Made by a program: the position numbers and the translations under genes. Below are positions 26,847-34,781 of a stretch of 64,000 nucleotides of DNA, piece after piece (position 1 is the first letter of the stretch; each line of letters starts with the position of its first letter). Where the stretch lies: NCBI GenBank assembly GCA_022826945.1, contig JAJDTY010000050.1:1-64000 (forward strand), read 5' to 3'. The stretch comes from Candidatus Binatia bacterium (GTDB lineage Bacteria; Desulfobacterota; Binatia; Bin18). The notes beneath the pieces are model-generated. The model made no database searches, was not told the DNA's origin, and saw only the letters and a list, made by a program, of their open reading frames with translations.

Positions 26847-27773
26847 TTAAATCCCGTTGATGGCGTCCTCAGGCAAGCCGCTCAAGTCAACCAGCGCTTC
26901 AGGTTTCAGTTGCCGGGGAATCGCCCCTAAGGTGTACATCGTCTCCACCGCCACCGCCAAGCCGTCCATATCAATCAGGCCCGTCGTGTTCCAAATCGGT
27001 AGAGTCCGCGTCAACGCCTGCTCAACAGTGGCGGGTGCGTACCCTGGCATATACTCGCAGACCATGGCTTTGGTTTCTTCAGGATGGGCGGTACAATACT
27101 GGGCACCCTTGAGATATCCTCGCAACAATTTCCGTAGCAGCCCTGGTTGTTCCGCGATAAAATCCTCACGCGCCACCAAAAGCCCCCATTGAAAATGGGG
27201 TTCAACTCGACTGGCCGGCTCCACTACCCGCAGTGCTCCCTGCCGCTCACCCAGAGAGACCCACGGCTCTATGATCAGTTGGGCGGACAACTCCCCGGAA
27301 GCGAGGCCATCAATTTTATGATAGTCCTGCCACAGCTCCCGGTAGGTAACGTCTCGCTCGGGATCAAGGCCGGCTTGCTTCAGCTCCAGTTTCATGAGAT
27401 GCCCGTCGCAGCTCCCGTGAGATAACAGGCCAACCATCTTTCCCCGCAGTTCGATCAGCTCCTGGATTTCTGGGCGAACAACAAACAAGAAGTGATCAAG
27501 ATTGCCGATCACGCTGCTGGCAATAATCCTGCTGGAGAGCACCCCATTGCCAACAGCCGTCAAAAAAGGGGGGCTCCCCATCCTGCCGACCTGAATGTCT
27601 CCGCGGCCCATCGCCTGCGCCAACGCGTCTCCGCCAGGGACAACCTGGATATGGAGATTGATCCCCTCTTCTAAGAAAAATCCTTTCCGAAGCGCCATCA
27701 CAAAGGGCCAGTCATGCTGACCGCCTTGATTGGCATGTCCCCACGTAAAATCTACGCAGGTCTGCTCTGCCAT
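26847..27773 (-). CDS. NMT1/SsuA-type binding-protein fold without signal peptide
   Basis: A 308-residue type 2 periplasmic-binding-protein fold (NMT1/THI5-like). Perfect AAGGAGG lies upstream of ATG 27773, fixing the start; the chain begins MAEQTCVDFTWGHANQGGQH with no leader or lipobox. Domain landmarks are LRKGFFLEEGINLHIQVVPG, DIQVGRMGSPPFLTAVGNG, the RGKMVGLLSHGS strand and PGLLRKLLRGYLKGAQYC. It is cotranscribed with a DszA-like monooxygenase. No permease or ATPase gene is close. It could be a cytoplasmic enzyme on this fold (as DszB desulfinase or Thi5 are) rather than a transporter component; activity unknown. Confidence 0.75.
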   Translation of the reverse strand: MAEQTCVDFTWGHANQGGQHDWPFVMALRKGFFLEEGINLHIQVVPGGDALAQAMGRGDIQVGRMGSPPFLTAVGNGVLSSRIIASSVIGNLDHFLFVVRPEIQELIELRGKMVGLLSHGSCDGHLMKLELKQAGLDPERDVTYRELWQDYHKIDGLASGELSAQLIIEPWVSLGERQGALRVVEPASRVEPHFQWGLLVAREDFIAEQPGLLRKLLRGYLKGAQYCTAHPEETKAMVCEYMPGYAPATVEQALTRTLPIWNTTGLIDMDGLAVAVETMYTLGAIPRQLKPEALVDLSGLPEDAINGI

Positions 27774-27878
27774 TGGTAATCCTCCTTTACCGAGTGTAGA
27801 CAAGAGATATTCGACCGGGTTACTCCTGAGTAGCACCCTTCATGCGGATGTGAAATGTCTCGATCCAAGGAGGGAATT

Positions 27879-27944
27879 ATGCATGCTACTCCGACGCCTT
27901 CGATAGTGGAAATACCATGCGATCGAAAACTATTGGCTCAATAA
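27879..27944 (+). CDS. Possible 21-codon leader peptide
   Basis: A short frame encoding MHATPTPSIVEIPCDRKLLA plus Gln, with AAGGAGG at 27867-27873 five bases before the ATG. It lies in the 235-base gap between the NMT1-like and ogt genes. Nothing is recognised; it may be a leader, a relic, or chance. The rest of the gap shows no further supported feature. Confidence 0.22.
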   Translation: MHATPTPSIVEIPCDRKLLAQ

Positions 27945-28008
27945 GATCAAACCGCCGCGTAGCGACTGGCTGTAATCCGGGGCGCGCGGTGCTCAAGTAG
28001 GAGTCAGC

Positions 28009-28506
28009 ATGACGGCCTTACTCACCGACACCCTAGAGTCGCCCATCGGTCGCCTCGTGCTCGTATTTGACGCAGGTCGGTTATGTGCACTTGACTACGC
28101 AGAAGGCCGCAGACGGATGACCCGGTTGTTGCAGCGGCGCTATCACCGGTTCCGGTTATGTGCAGCCTCCAAGCCTCTCGACGTGACACAACAGCTCAGG
28201 GCCTACCTCGGGGGGAAGCTCGACGCGATCGATAGCATTCAGGTGGACCCCGGCGGGACCGCGTTTCAACAAAAAGTCTGGGAGACGCTACGCACTATTC
28301 CGCCGGGAACCACACGAACCTACCGTGACGTGGCCGAACAGATAGGCAGGCCAAACGCCTGGCGCGCCGTCGGTAGGGCAAACGCCCTCAACCCGATCTC
28401 CATTGTCCTGCCTTGCCATCGTCTCATTGGTGCCAACGGCGCACTCACCGGCTATGCCGGGGGTCTGGAACGCAAACACTGGCTGCTTCGGCACGAAGGG
28501 GTATGA
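28009..28506 (+). CDS. ogt: Methylated-DNA--protein-cysteine methyltransferase
   Basis: A 165-residue O6-alkylguanine-DNA alkyltransferase. The acceptor Cys136 is in IVLPCHRLIGANGALTGYAG, preceded by TTRTYRDVAEQIGRPNAWRA and VGRANALNPI, the helix-turn-helix and active-site signature. The N-terminal domain is short and lacks the Ada zinc ligands, so this is the stand-alone Ogt/MGMT type, a suicide repair protein. It overlaps the next gene by four bases (ATGA), a translational-coupling arrangement. Confidence 0.92.
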   Translation: MTALLTDTLESPIGRLVLVFDAGRLCALDYAEGRRRMTRLLQRRYHRFRLCAASKPLDVTQQLRAYLGGKLDAIDSIQVDPGGTAFQQKVWETLRTIPPGTTRTYRDVAEQIGRPNAWRAVGRANALNPISIVLPCHRLIGANGALTGYAGGLERKHWLLRHEGV

Positions 28507-29411
28507 GTATGAAAATTTTTGTGACTGGCGCGACCGGAGTCATTGGCCGTCGTGTTGTTCCACAACTCATTCAGGCCGGGCATCAGGTGACCGGCCTTGC
28601 CCGCACAGACCAGAAAGCGACACTTCTGCGCCGGTTCGGAGCAGCCCCGATTCGGGTTGATCTGTTTGACCCAACGGCGCTGGGGCCTGTGCTGGCCGGC
28701 CATGAGGGAGTCGCTAATCTGGCGACCAATGTTCCGCCGCTCGAACGAGCGCTGGAGCCCACCGCCTGGGAGATGCATGATCGCCTCCGCAACGAGGCGT
28801 CCCGGAGTGTGACTCAAGCGGCGGCTGAGGTGGGCTGTCGGATTTTCATACAAGAGTCGATTACCTTTCCGTATGCGGATAAAGGGGCGGAGTGGATTGA
28901 GGAAAGCGAAGCGGATAACTGTCCGCCGGAGATGGCCAGCAGCCGCGTGGCAGAGGCACAGGCGGCCTGGTTCAGCGCAAATAGCGGGCGAGGTATCGTG
29001 CTGCGCTTCGCCCTGTTTTACGCCCGTGACAGCTCGCATACCCAGGAATTTCAGGCGGCGATCCGGGCGGGCCAGTCTCCGTTTCTCGGCGACCCCGCCA
29101 GCTATATGAGCCATATTCACGCCGAGGATGCCGCTACGGCCGTTGTGGCCGCGCTCAATGCGCCCGCAGGCATCTATAACATTGCCGATGACCAGCCGCT
29201 GACCCGTCAGGAGTTGGCGGCGGCCATTGCCGAGCTTGAAGGAGTGGCGTCTCCCGCCCCACCTGAGCCTATACAAGGAGAGCTACCTGGGAGTATCGAA
29301 GCCTTAACACGTTCACAGCGCATCTCGAACAGACATTTTAAGCACACCACGGGCTGGGCCCCTCTCTATCCCAGTGTAAGAGAGGGCTGGCGTCAGATTC
29401 TCAATAGCTGA
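28503..29411 (+). CDS. NAD(P)-dependent epimerase/dehydratase (extended SDR-like)
   Basis: A 302-residue Rossmann protein with KIFVTGATGVIGRRVVPQLI at the N terminus (GxxGxxG), then GVANLATNVPP. It has no clear YxxxK; the equivalent region reads IFIQESITFPYADKG. LRFALFYARDSSH and SYMSHIHAEDAATAVVAALN match NAD-dependent epimerase-like proteins of unknown substrate, possibly atypical SDRs without dehydrogenase activity. ATG 28503 overlaps the ogt stop; ATG 28509 is an alternative. A small membrane protein follows by 13 bases. Confidence 0.82.
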   Translation: MSMKIFVTGATGVIGRRVVPQLIQAGHQVTGLARTDQKATLLRRFGAAPIRVDLFDPTALGPVLAGHEGVANLATNVPPLERALEPTAWEMHDRLRNEASRSVTQAAAEVGCRIFIQESITFPYADKGAEWIEESEADNCPPEMASSRVAEAQAAWFSANSGRGIVLRFALFYARDSSHTQEFQAAIRAGQSPFLGDPASYMSHIHAEDAATAVVAALNAPAGIYNIADDQPLTRQELAAAIAELEGVASPAPPEPIQGELPGSIEALTRSQRISNRHFKHTTGWAPLYPSVREGWRQILNS

Positions 29412-29424
29412 GGAGGAGTGACCC

Positions 29425-29850
29425 ATGACTGTTGATACACGTCTGCGCGTCGGTCTCTGGTTTCTCATTGCGAGCGGCGTCATGGTTGGCGCGTGGGCGC
29501 AATTCTTTCCCCAGGCGTTTTACGACAGTTTTCCCGGTCTTGGCCGCAGTTGGGTTTCGGTTGATGGTCCGTTTAATGAACATCTGGTTCGAGACGTGGG
29601 CGGCCTCTATTTAGCCCTGAGCGTGGTGACCCTTATTGCGGTTTTTGCCAAAACCCGCGAAACGGTTCTTGCCGCCGCGCTCGGCTGGCTCGTCTCCCAG
29701 ATCCCGCACTTCATCTACCACATGGCGCATTTGCACGTGTACACTTCGATGCTGGATAAGGCTGGAAATGTACTGACGCTGGGCCTGCTCGTCCTGGTTC
29801 CGGCCTACGTGTTTGTGCGAGCAATACGCAAACCGCGGGGGCGGCTTTGA
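29425..29850 (+). CDS. Small four-helix membrane protein
   Basis: A 141-residue protein with four predicted hydrophobic segments: around residues 9-30 (VGLWFLIASGVMVGAWAQFF), 58-76 (GGLYLALSVVTLIAVFA), 80-102, and 112-132 (NVLTLGLLVLVPAYVFVRAI). The loop QFFPQAFYDSFPGLGRSWVS is hydrophilic and aromatic. No name can be given. GAGGAG precedes the ATG, and spacing suggests an operon with the epimerase gene upstream and the GNAT gene downstream. Confidence 0.72.
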   Translation: MTVDTRLRVGLWFLIASGVMVGAWAQFFPQAFYDSFPGLGRSWVSVDGPFNEHLVRDVGGLYLALSVVTLIAVFAKTRETVLAAALGWLVSQIPHFIYHMAHLHVYTSMLDKAGNVLTLGLLVLVPAYVFVRAIRKPRGRL

Positions 29851-29880
29851 TAACGATTTCTCCTGATCCCGGAGGGTTCT

Positions 29881-30336
29881 CTGATCCTCAAGCGTCGAAT
29901 AGCCACTTCGAGTGATACGGAATTTGCGCGCATCTCGCACCATGCAGCCTATCGCGATGTCGTCTGTCGTCAATTCGGAGCATGGGATGAAGCGCTGCAA
30001 GATCACCTGTTCGAGGAGAAATGGATACCAGACCAATTTGAAATCGTTCTCTGCGACGGCAATCCCTGCGGTTTCCTTTTAGTAGAAGACCATCCCGATC
30101 ACATCTATATAAGCGAAATCGTGATTGCCCCCCAGTTTCAAGGGCGCGGTATTGGCTCTCGACTCCTCACCGAGGAGATGCAACGCGGACGAGAAGCGAA
30201 GTCCCCGCTCCGGCTTCAAGTCCTCAGAGAGAACCGGGCCATCGAGCTCTATCGAAGGCTGGGTTTCAAGGAATGCGGCACGACAGAGACGCATATCCGC
30301 ATGGTCTGGGAATATTCCGAGAAACACGCAAGATAG
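29881..30336 (+). CDS. GNAT N-acetyltransferase, apparently initiated at CTG
   Basis: The open frame between stop TAA 29851 and TAG 30334-30336 has no ATG, GTG or TTG before GTG 30121, yet GNAT homology runs across it. LILKRRIATSSDTEFARISH at the start and VVCRQFGAWDEALQDHLFEE are in frame and resemble full-length GNAT N termini. GGAGGG at 29871-29876 lies about five bases before CTG 29881. IVIAPQFQGRGIGSRLLTEE is the acetyl-CoA motif and ENRAIELYRRLGFKECG the closing motif. With CTG the protein has 151 residues; from GTG 30121 it would lose the first half of the fold. Confidence 0.7.
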   Translation: MILKRRIATSSDTEFARISHHAAYRDVVCRQFGAWDEALQDHLFEEKWIPDQFEIVLCDGNPCGFLLVEDHPDHIYISEIVIAPQFQGRGIGSRLLTEEMQRGREAKSPLRLQVLRENRAIELYRRLGFKECGTTETHIRMVWEYSEKHAR

Positions 30337-30350
30337 CCTCCTTAGTCCAA

Positions 30351-31331
30351 CTACTGCGCGAATGCGTCTAATGTGGCCCGGACACTTCGGGCCATGTCTC
30401 CATCAATGGCCATCGGATAGAGAATGGAGTACGTAGCCCCAGCCTTTTCAAAAGCTTCAGCCTGGTCTCGGCACTCTTGCGGAGTACCCACAAGGGCGCA
30501 TTCGGCCGCCATGCGTTCGGACACGGCATCAGCCGCACCGGCCTGGTCTCCCTTGAGCGCGGCATCCATAATTTGGGCCGCGTCCTGCTCAAAGCCATGC
30601 CGCGCAAAGATTCGATTGTAAAATGGCATCTGGCCGTAAAAGGCTAACTGTTGTTGCACCGAGCGGAGCGCGAGGCCGCGATCTTCACACACGCAGCAGT
30701 GGACAATAGGCGCAATCTCGACGTCCCGTGGAGAACGACCGGCTTTCTCCGCCCCGGCCGCAACGCCGTCAACAATTTCTTTCAACATCGTCGGGCCGTA
30801 TTGGGCCGGGATACTCCCGTCAGCGAGTTCGCCGGTCATCTGAATACTCTTGGGCGATACGCCGGCGAGGTAAATGGGGATTTTTCGTTCGGCCTTCGGG
30901 ACCGGCAGACCCGCGGCTCCGAGCTGAGACAGCCCAGGATGATCGCCATTCAGGACACTTTGCAACTCTCCAATATAGGAACGTAGTGCCGTCAGCGGTT
31001 TGTCCATAGGCAGGCCATACGCCTGGTTCAGGGCGGCATGGCTCGTTCCGAGCCCCAGGAAGAGGCGGCCGGGGGCGATTGCATCAATCGTCAACGCGTG
31101 CAGAGCGGCTTGGAGGGGTGGATGCAGAAAAATATTAAAGATCGCGGTGCCGACCTGAATACGGGAAGTCTCGCTGGCCAGATGTTGGGTGAGGGCTAAA
31201 GCGTCTGAGGCTGCTTCGGTGACCAGGAAATTCCGAAAGCCGCGCGCCTCAGCCATTTTTGCATATTCGGTCGCACGCCCCAGCGTCACGCTAGCCGATC
31301 CCGTGAACAGCAACATCCCAGGTGTTTGCAT
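30351..31331 (-). CDS. LLM class flavin/F420 oxidoreductase
   Basis: A 326-residue luciferase-like protein: TEYAKMAEARGFRNFLVTEA, RIQVGTAIFNIFLHPPLQAA, GRLFLGLGTSHAALNQAYGL and KIPIYLAGVSPKSIQMTGEL match the F420-dependent MER/LLM subgroup. GGGGGGAG stands just before the ATG. Convergent with the GNAT gene (14 bases) and divergent from the cytochrome-barrel gene. Cofactor (FMN or F420) cannot be decided; F420-synthesis genes are not in the window. Confidence 0.85.
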   Translation of the reverse strand: MQTPGMLLFTGSASVTLGRATEYAKMAEARGFRNFLVTEAASDALALTQHLASETSRIQVGTAIFNIFLHPPLQAALHALTIDAIAPGRLFLGLGTSHAALNQAYGLPMDKPLTALRSYIGELQSVLNGDHPGLSQLGAAGLPVPKAERKIPIYLAGVSPKSIQMTGELADGSIPAQYGPTMLKEIVDGVAAGAEKAGRSPRDVEIAPIVHCCVCEDRGLALRSVQQQLAFYGQMPFYNRIFARHGFEQDAAQIMDAALKGDQAGAADAVSERMAAECALVGTPQECRDQAEAFEKAGATYSILYPMAIDGDMARSVRATLDAFAQ

Positions 31332-31441
31332 ATCTCCCCCCTTAATTCACTGGCGATTCGTTACATGGCAATTCCTCTTGTCTTGATATATACCCGGCCT
31401 GCCCCCCTTGGATAGCTGGGTATGATAGAAGACGGGTTTTG

Positions 31442-32530
31442 ATGATAAGGAAACGTCTCGGACGAGGGTTATGCCTCGGCAGCGTCTTGATCCTTCTCCT
31501 CGGAGGCACGGCTTGGTCCGCACCTCTCGACGGACCAACCCTGTATGCAAAGGAGTGTGCAAGCTGTCACGGCAAGGATGGGCGGGGAGCGCCCGAAGGC
31601 ACCGGCCTGACCGTTCCGCTACCGGATTTTACGGACTGCTCGTCCAATAGTAGTGCCTCAACAAGTGGCTGGACCGATGTCATTACCAATGGCAGCGCAT
31701 TTATGGGCTTCTCGGACCAAATGCCCTCCTTTGGCGAGGTCCTGAGCCCGGAGGAAGTCCAGACCGTCCTCAAATATGTCCGAAATTTTTGTCAGGAAGA
31801 GGGCTGGCCGTCCGGCGACCTGAATTTCCACAAAACCCTCTTTACCTCTAAAGCGTTTCCGGAAAATGAAGCCGTGCTCAAACAGGAATTCATCAAAGGA
31901 AAGAAAGGAATGAGAGAGTGGACAACAACGCTCTCGCATGAGCAACGGCTTGGTGCTCGGGGAGAGTGGGAGCTCAGCCTGCCGTATATCGTCAAAGAAA
32001 CCCGCGAGAAGACGACCGCCGGCCCAGGCGACTTGTCACTCGAATACAAACACGTCCTGTCCACCCACACGGAAAGGCGCGCACTGACGGCGGCCGCCCT
32101 CGAAGTAGTTTTTCCTTCAGGCGACCGCGACCGTGGACTTGGCGATGGCACGTTCAAGTTCGAGCCCTCCCTTTTGAGCGGGATTGCGCTGCGCCAGTTC
32201 GTGTTCCAAAACCAGATCCAAGCAGTCCTTCCACTCGACGAGGACCGGGCGGACCGGCAAATGCGCTATCGGGTTGCCGGAAGCTATCCAACCTCACTAT
32301 TGAAGCGCGACCTCGTTCCCAGCCTGGAGGTCGAGTTCCGTCATAACCTGCAAGGTGAGAGCAACAAGGTACTCCTCCTGACCCCGCAGCTCTATACCGG
32401 CCTGCGCTTTCGCGGTCATGTTGCCTTGCGCATTGGCGCCCAAATCCCCATAGCCGGGACAGACCCCTTTCATTACCGTATCGGCGCCGCTCTCGTCTGG
32501 GAGTATCTCGAAGGCGGGCTGTGGTGGTAG
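31442..32530 (+). CDS. Cytochrome c domain fused to an outer-membrane MetA-like barrel
   Basis: A 362-residue exported protein (TTG 31439 is directly in front, ATG 31442 preferred). Signal peptide about 1-26 ends in GGTAWSAPL. Residues about 27-120 form a mono-haem cytochrome c: YAKECASCHGKDGRGAPEGT with CxxCH, and MPSFGEVLSPEEVQTVLKYV with the distal Met. From about 155 on the chain becomes an alternating beta pattern (GDLSLEYKHVL, ALEVVFPSGDRDRGLGDG, LTPQLYTGLRFRGHVALRIG) ending EYLEGGLWW. This part resembles the Phenol_MetA_deg/transporter-like outer-membrane family. The combination is unusual. Confidence 0.75.
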   Translation: MIRKRLGRGLCLGSVLILLLGGTAWSAPLDGPTLYAKECASCHGKDGRGAPEGTGLTVPLPDFTDCSSNSSASTSGWTDVITNGSAFMGFSDQMPSFGEVLSPEEVQTVLKYVRNFCQEEGWPSGDLNFHKTLFTSKAFPENEAVLKQEFIKGKKGMREWTTTLSHEQRLGARGEWELSLPYIVKETREKTTAGPGDLSLEYKHVLSTHTERRALTAAALEVVFPSGDRDRGLGDGTFKFEPSLLSGIALRQFVFQNQIQAVLPLDEDRADRQMRYRVAGSYPTSLLKRDLVPSLEVEFRHNLQGESNKVLLLTPQLYTGLRFRGHVALRIGAQIPIAGTDPFHYRIGAALVWEYLEGGLWW

Positions 32531-32548
32531 GCGGCGTACGTTCTCAGC

Positions 32549-32764
32549 GTGAAAGACCGACCGGAGGGTGGGACCGACATTGATGTTAAAATGACCCTCA
32601 CCACTCAGGGATACGGCAGGGGACCGGCCATTGCCATGGACGCGCAGATACGGATCGAAGGTATCCCTGGGGTTGAAGACGCGAATGTCGAGGTCGTGTG
32701 GGACCCGCCCTGGACGCCAGCCATGATTTCACCCGAAGGTAAAGAAAAGCTCGGTCTTGAGTAA
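32549..32764 (+). pseudogene. C-terminal fragment of a SufT/MIP18-type protein
   Basis: Up to 71 codons from GTG 32549. The sequence DVKMTLTTQGYGRGPAIAMD, then RIEGIPGVEDANVEVVWDPP and WTPAMISPEGKEKLGLE, closely follows the C-terminal half of SufT/MIP18 (DUF59) Fe-S maturation proteins. The N-terminal half is absent, and upstream sequence belongs to the cytochrome gene. The conserved GCGMGP motif reads GYGRGP, so the functional Cys is lost. No convincing ribosome-binding site. A decayed remnant at the edge of the AT-rich island. Confidence 0.7.
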
Positions 32765-32833
32765 CCACTCATTGACCCCACGATGACCGGATTCAGTTCA
32801 ATATCGAATCCGAGGCTGTACTCTGGCGTTTCT

Positions 32834-33859
32834 CTAGTTGTCAGAAGGTCCTCCAAAACATCGTAGAGGGATTTTGGTTGGACCGAGCGTATATTCAAAA
32901 TTACTAAGATTCTCAACCTCCACCGATACCTCCAGATACCAATAATTGTTCGGTGGATTACCACGCAACCGCATGTTTAGTTTTCTATCTCGATGGCTTC
33001 GCACCCTTTGGGCCGTTGCAGTCCCGCCTGAGTATTCATAAGAAGTTGCGCTTAAATATCCGTTATCAAAAAACCCAGCAATCACGCCACCAGCACTCCA
33101 TAGTGTCCCTATCCCAGGAATAGCGCTCACATAACTACTTCCCAGAGATAGAGACTCATCAAATGCAGAGTTAGGAGTAGGCAATATTAAATCTATATAG
33201 ATACCCGGGGGTAAATCGAAACTTACTGTCCACTCTAGATAATGCTGTCTAGGTTCCCTAAAGTGAGCAGTGAATTGAGCGATTTCATCACCACACACAG
33301 CATCTTTAATACTAAAAAACTCGTCAATAGTATAAAACTCGTCAGCAATACCGTTCACAAGTATCTTCCGACCACTTGAATCAGCGTATCTGTAATTATG
33401 TCCACCTGGAACAATCACGGATAATAAAGTCTCGTTCTCTATGGAATCATTGGGAGGGACGCCAAAAAAACGTACCGTAATGTCTTGATTTTCAACAAGG
33501 TCAATATTGATAGTTGCTCTGTAATGAAATTCTTTGCTTTGTATATCTCCCCAACTGTAGGCCCCCCGTGTCTCCCTGTCAGGGGAGTATGTGGCTGCGT
33601 GGAGAACTTCTCCCTCATCATCAGATAATTGGAGGTATACATTATAGCTATCATGATAGCCCATTAGAGACCATGATATTGTCGTATTCAGACCGGTTAC
33701 TATACGGTTCTCTGGTATATTGAGTGAATATATAACAGGAGGAAGACGATGCTGAGCTTCTTCGTATGTTTGAGCAAAACTATTTTCGCTGACGGCTAAT
33801 ATTAAGAAAAGAAATCCGAGTCTTTTGATTAGAAGCCATTTCATATACAGGGAAAACAT
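32834..33859 (-). CDS. Secreted protein of unknown function, AT-rich
   Basis: A 341-residue protein with a signal peptide (KRLGFLFLILAVSENSFAQ, cleavage near FAQ). The mature part is rich in beta-strand-like segments, Tyr, Asn and Ser: RIVTGLNTTISWSLMGYHDS, YNVYLQLSDDEGEVLHAATY and LEWTVSFDLPPGIYIDLILP, with two cysteines. No known domain is recognised; an immunoglobulin-like or carbohydrate-binding fold is possible. Base composition is clearly AT-richer than flanking genes, with many A/T-ending codons, suggesting recent acquisition. AAGGG precedes the ATG. Confidence 0.7.
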   Translation of the reverse strand: MFSLYMKWLLIKRLGFLFLILAVSENSFAQTYEEAQHRLPPVIYSLNIPENRIVTGLNTTISWSLMGYHDSYNVYLQLSDDEGEVLHAATYSPDRETRGAYSWGDIQSKEFHYRATINIDLVENQDITVRFFGVPPNDSIENETLLSVIVPGGHNYRYADSSGRKILVNGIADEFYTIDEFFSIKDAVCGDEIAQFTAHFREPRQHYLEWTVSFDLPPGIYIDLILPTPNSAFDESLSLGSSYVSAIPGIGTLWSAGGVIAGFFDNGYLSATSYEYSGGTATAQRVRSHRDRKLNMRLRGNPPNNYWYLEVSVEVENLSNFEYTLGPTKIPLRCFGGPSDN

Positions 33860-33904
33860 GTTGTTCTAGCCCTTTCTCTTCAATTTCATGACCTATCTAT
33901 TGAG

Positions 33905-33923
33905 TAGTGTCTCAGTTTGAATC
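33905..33923. repeat. Copy 1 of a short repeat (TAGTGTCTCAGTTTGAATC)
   Basis: The 19-mer TAGTGTCTCAGTTTGAATC lies between the secreted orphan and the first Cys-rich gene. Relatives are found at 35216-35236 and 35363-35382, so three copies fall inside 1.5 kb. They may be ends of a degraded insertion or scars of segmental duplication; no transposase is visible. Confidence 0.5.
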
Positions 33924-33956
33924 TTGTGAGTTTCAAGCTTAGGGACCTGTCTCTTG

Positions 33957-34481
33957 TCAGTCGAATTCATGGATATATCTCTCCCACCAACCGTGGCGGA
34001 TCCCAGGAAACCACGCTATCGCACAGTCCTCCTCTTTTAGTCGTGAGAGGAAAAAATCCCCATAGCCCAGTGCCTCGCAATGCCTTTGCACTTCTTTACG
34101 GTTGGAACCCCAGCCGGCATATCTGAGGCATTGCGCCCCTCCCACTCTTTCGCTTCTTTCGCGATCGCCGGTTGAACTGACGCAAGCATAGTAATACCAA
34201 TATCCTGGCTTTCTCGTTACACATTTTCTGCACTCGTCGTACCTTTTCCAACTTTCGGGGTCGAGGCTCTTCGCCCTTTCATCCCAGATTTCTTGGACCT
34301 TCTGCTCATATTTCAGTTGATGATCCCTTTCCCTCTCCGCGTCTGCCACCACGACCTGGGGAAAGAGGACCCCCACAAGGAACAGGCAGCCCAGACTGAG
34401 CACGCCTCCCGTCAGGCACCGGAGGTTCCGCCATCCTTGAGGACACAGCAGAGATTCAGGCTGAAGCTTTAATACATCCAT
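33957..34481 (-). CDS. Secreted six-cysteine protein A
   Basis: A 174-residue protein from ATG 34481; a longer frame to 34673 adds 64 residues of no known similarity. The leader is unusual: a 24-residue amphipathic N-terminal stretch (MDVLKLQPESLLCPQGWRNL) precedes the hydrophobic core SLGCLFLVGVLFPQ and ends near VVADA. The mature part has a charged segment, then a domain with six cysteines (DECRKCVTRKPGYW, ACVSS, AQCLRY, QRHCEAL, EEDCAI). It is a paralogue of 34782-35177: 36 of the first 48 residues match, much more than the mature domains. Unknown function. Confidence 0.62.
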   Translation of the reverse strand: MDVLKLQPESLLCPQGWRNLRCLTGGVLSLGCLFLVGVLFPQVVVADAERERDHQLKYEQKVQEIWDERAKSLDPESWKRYDECRKCVTRKPGYWYYYACVSSTGDRERSERVGGAQCLRYAGWGSNRKEVQRHCEALGYGDFFLSRLKEEDCAIAWFPGIRHGWWERYIHEFD

Positions 34482-34781
34482 GGGTTCATCCTTTCCTTTT
34501 GATGACGATCTTCTGATCATGACACTGCTGGGGAGGCCCCATATCGTCCAGAATGGAGCACAGCACCTACTACTTTCACCCGTCTTTTCGTAAAAGCGCG
34601 ACTGATGCTCTATAGGGCCATCCAAACTCACAAAACCGAATACGGTCCATTGGGCGCCCTCCTTCTCTTCCATTTCTTCATAAACTCTTGTATCGCTCGT
34701 CTCTCCTCTGAGGCCTCATTACAATACGGAAGCGGATATTGGAGACGGGGTTCGTCTCGACGGGCCCCCTCTCCCTCTGGT
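34482..34781. other. Gap between the two Cys-rich genes
   Basis: About 300 bases with no supported gene. The 5' flank GGGTTCATCCTTTCCT next to the start codon (34483-34498 region) recurs upstream of the second paralogue near 35179-35192, so part of the gap belongs to the duplicated unit. Nothing else is recognised; a promoter for protein A should lie here. Confidence 0.4.

Noticed and set aside
26847..27773. True DszB-type desulfinase
   Set aside because: The catalytic Cys and His positions do not match in my alignment, so only fold similarity is claimed.
27879..27944. PqqA- or mycofactocin-like precursor peptide
   Set aside because: Good ribosome-binding site but no precursor signature and no maturation genes next to it; kept only as a low-confidence leader.
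30121..30336. Short 71-residue GNAT gene from GTG 30121
   Set aside because: It would begin in the middle of the acetyl-CoA-binding domain; the frame upstream keeps GNAT homology back to CTG 29881.
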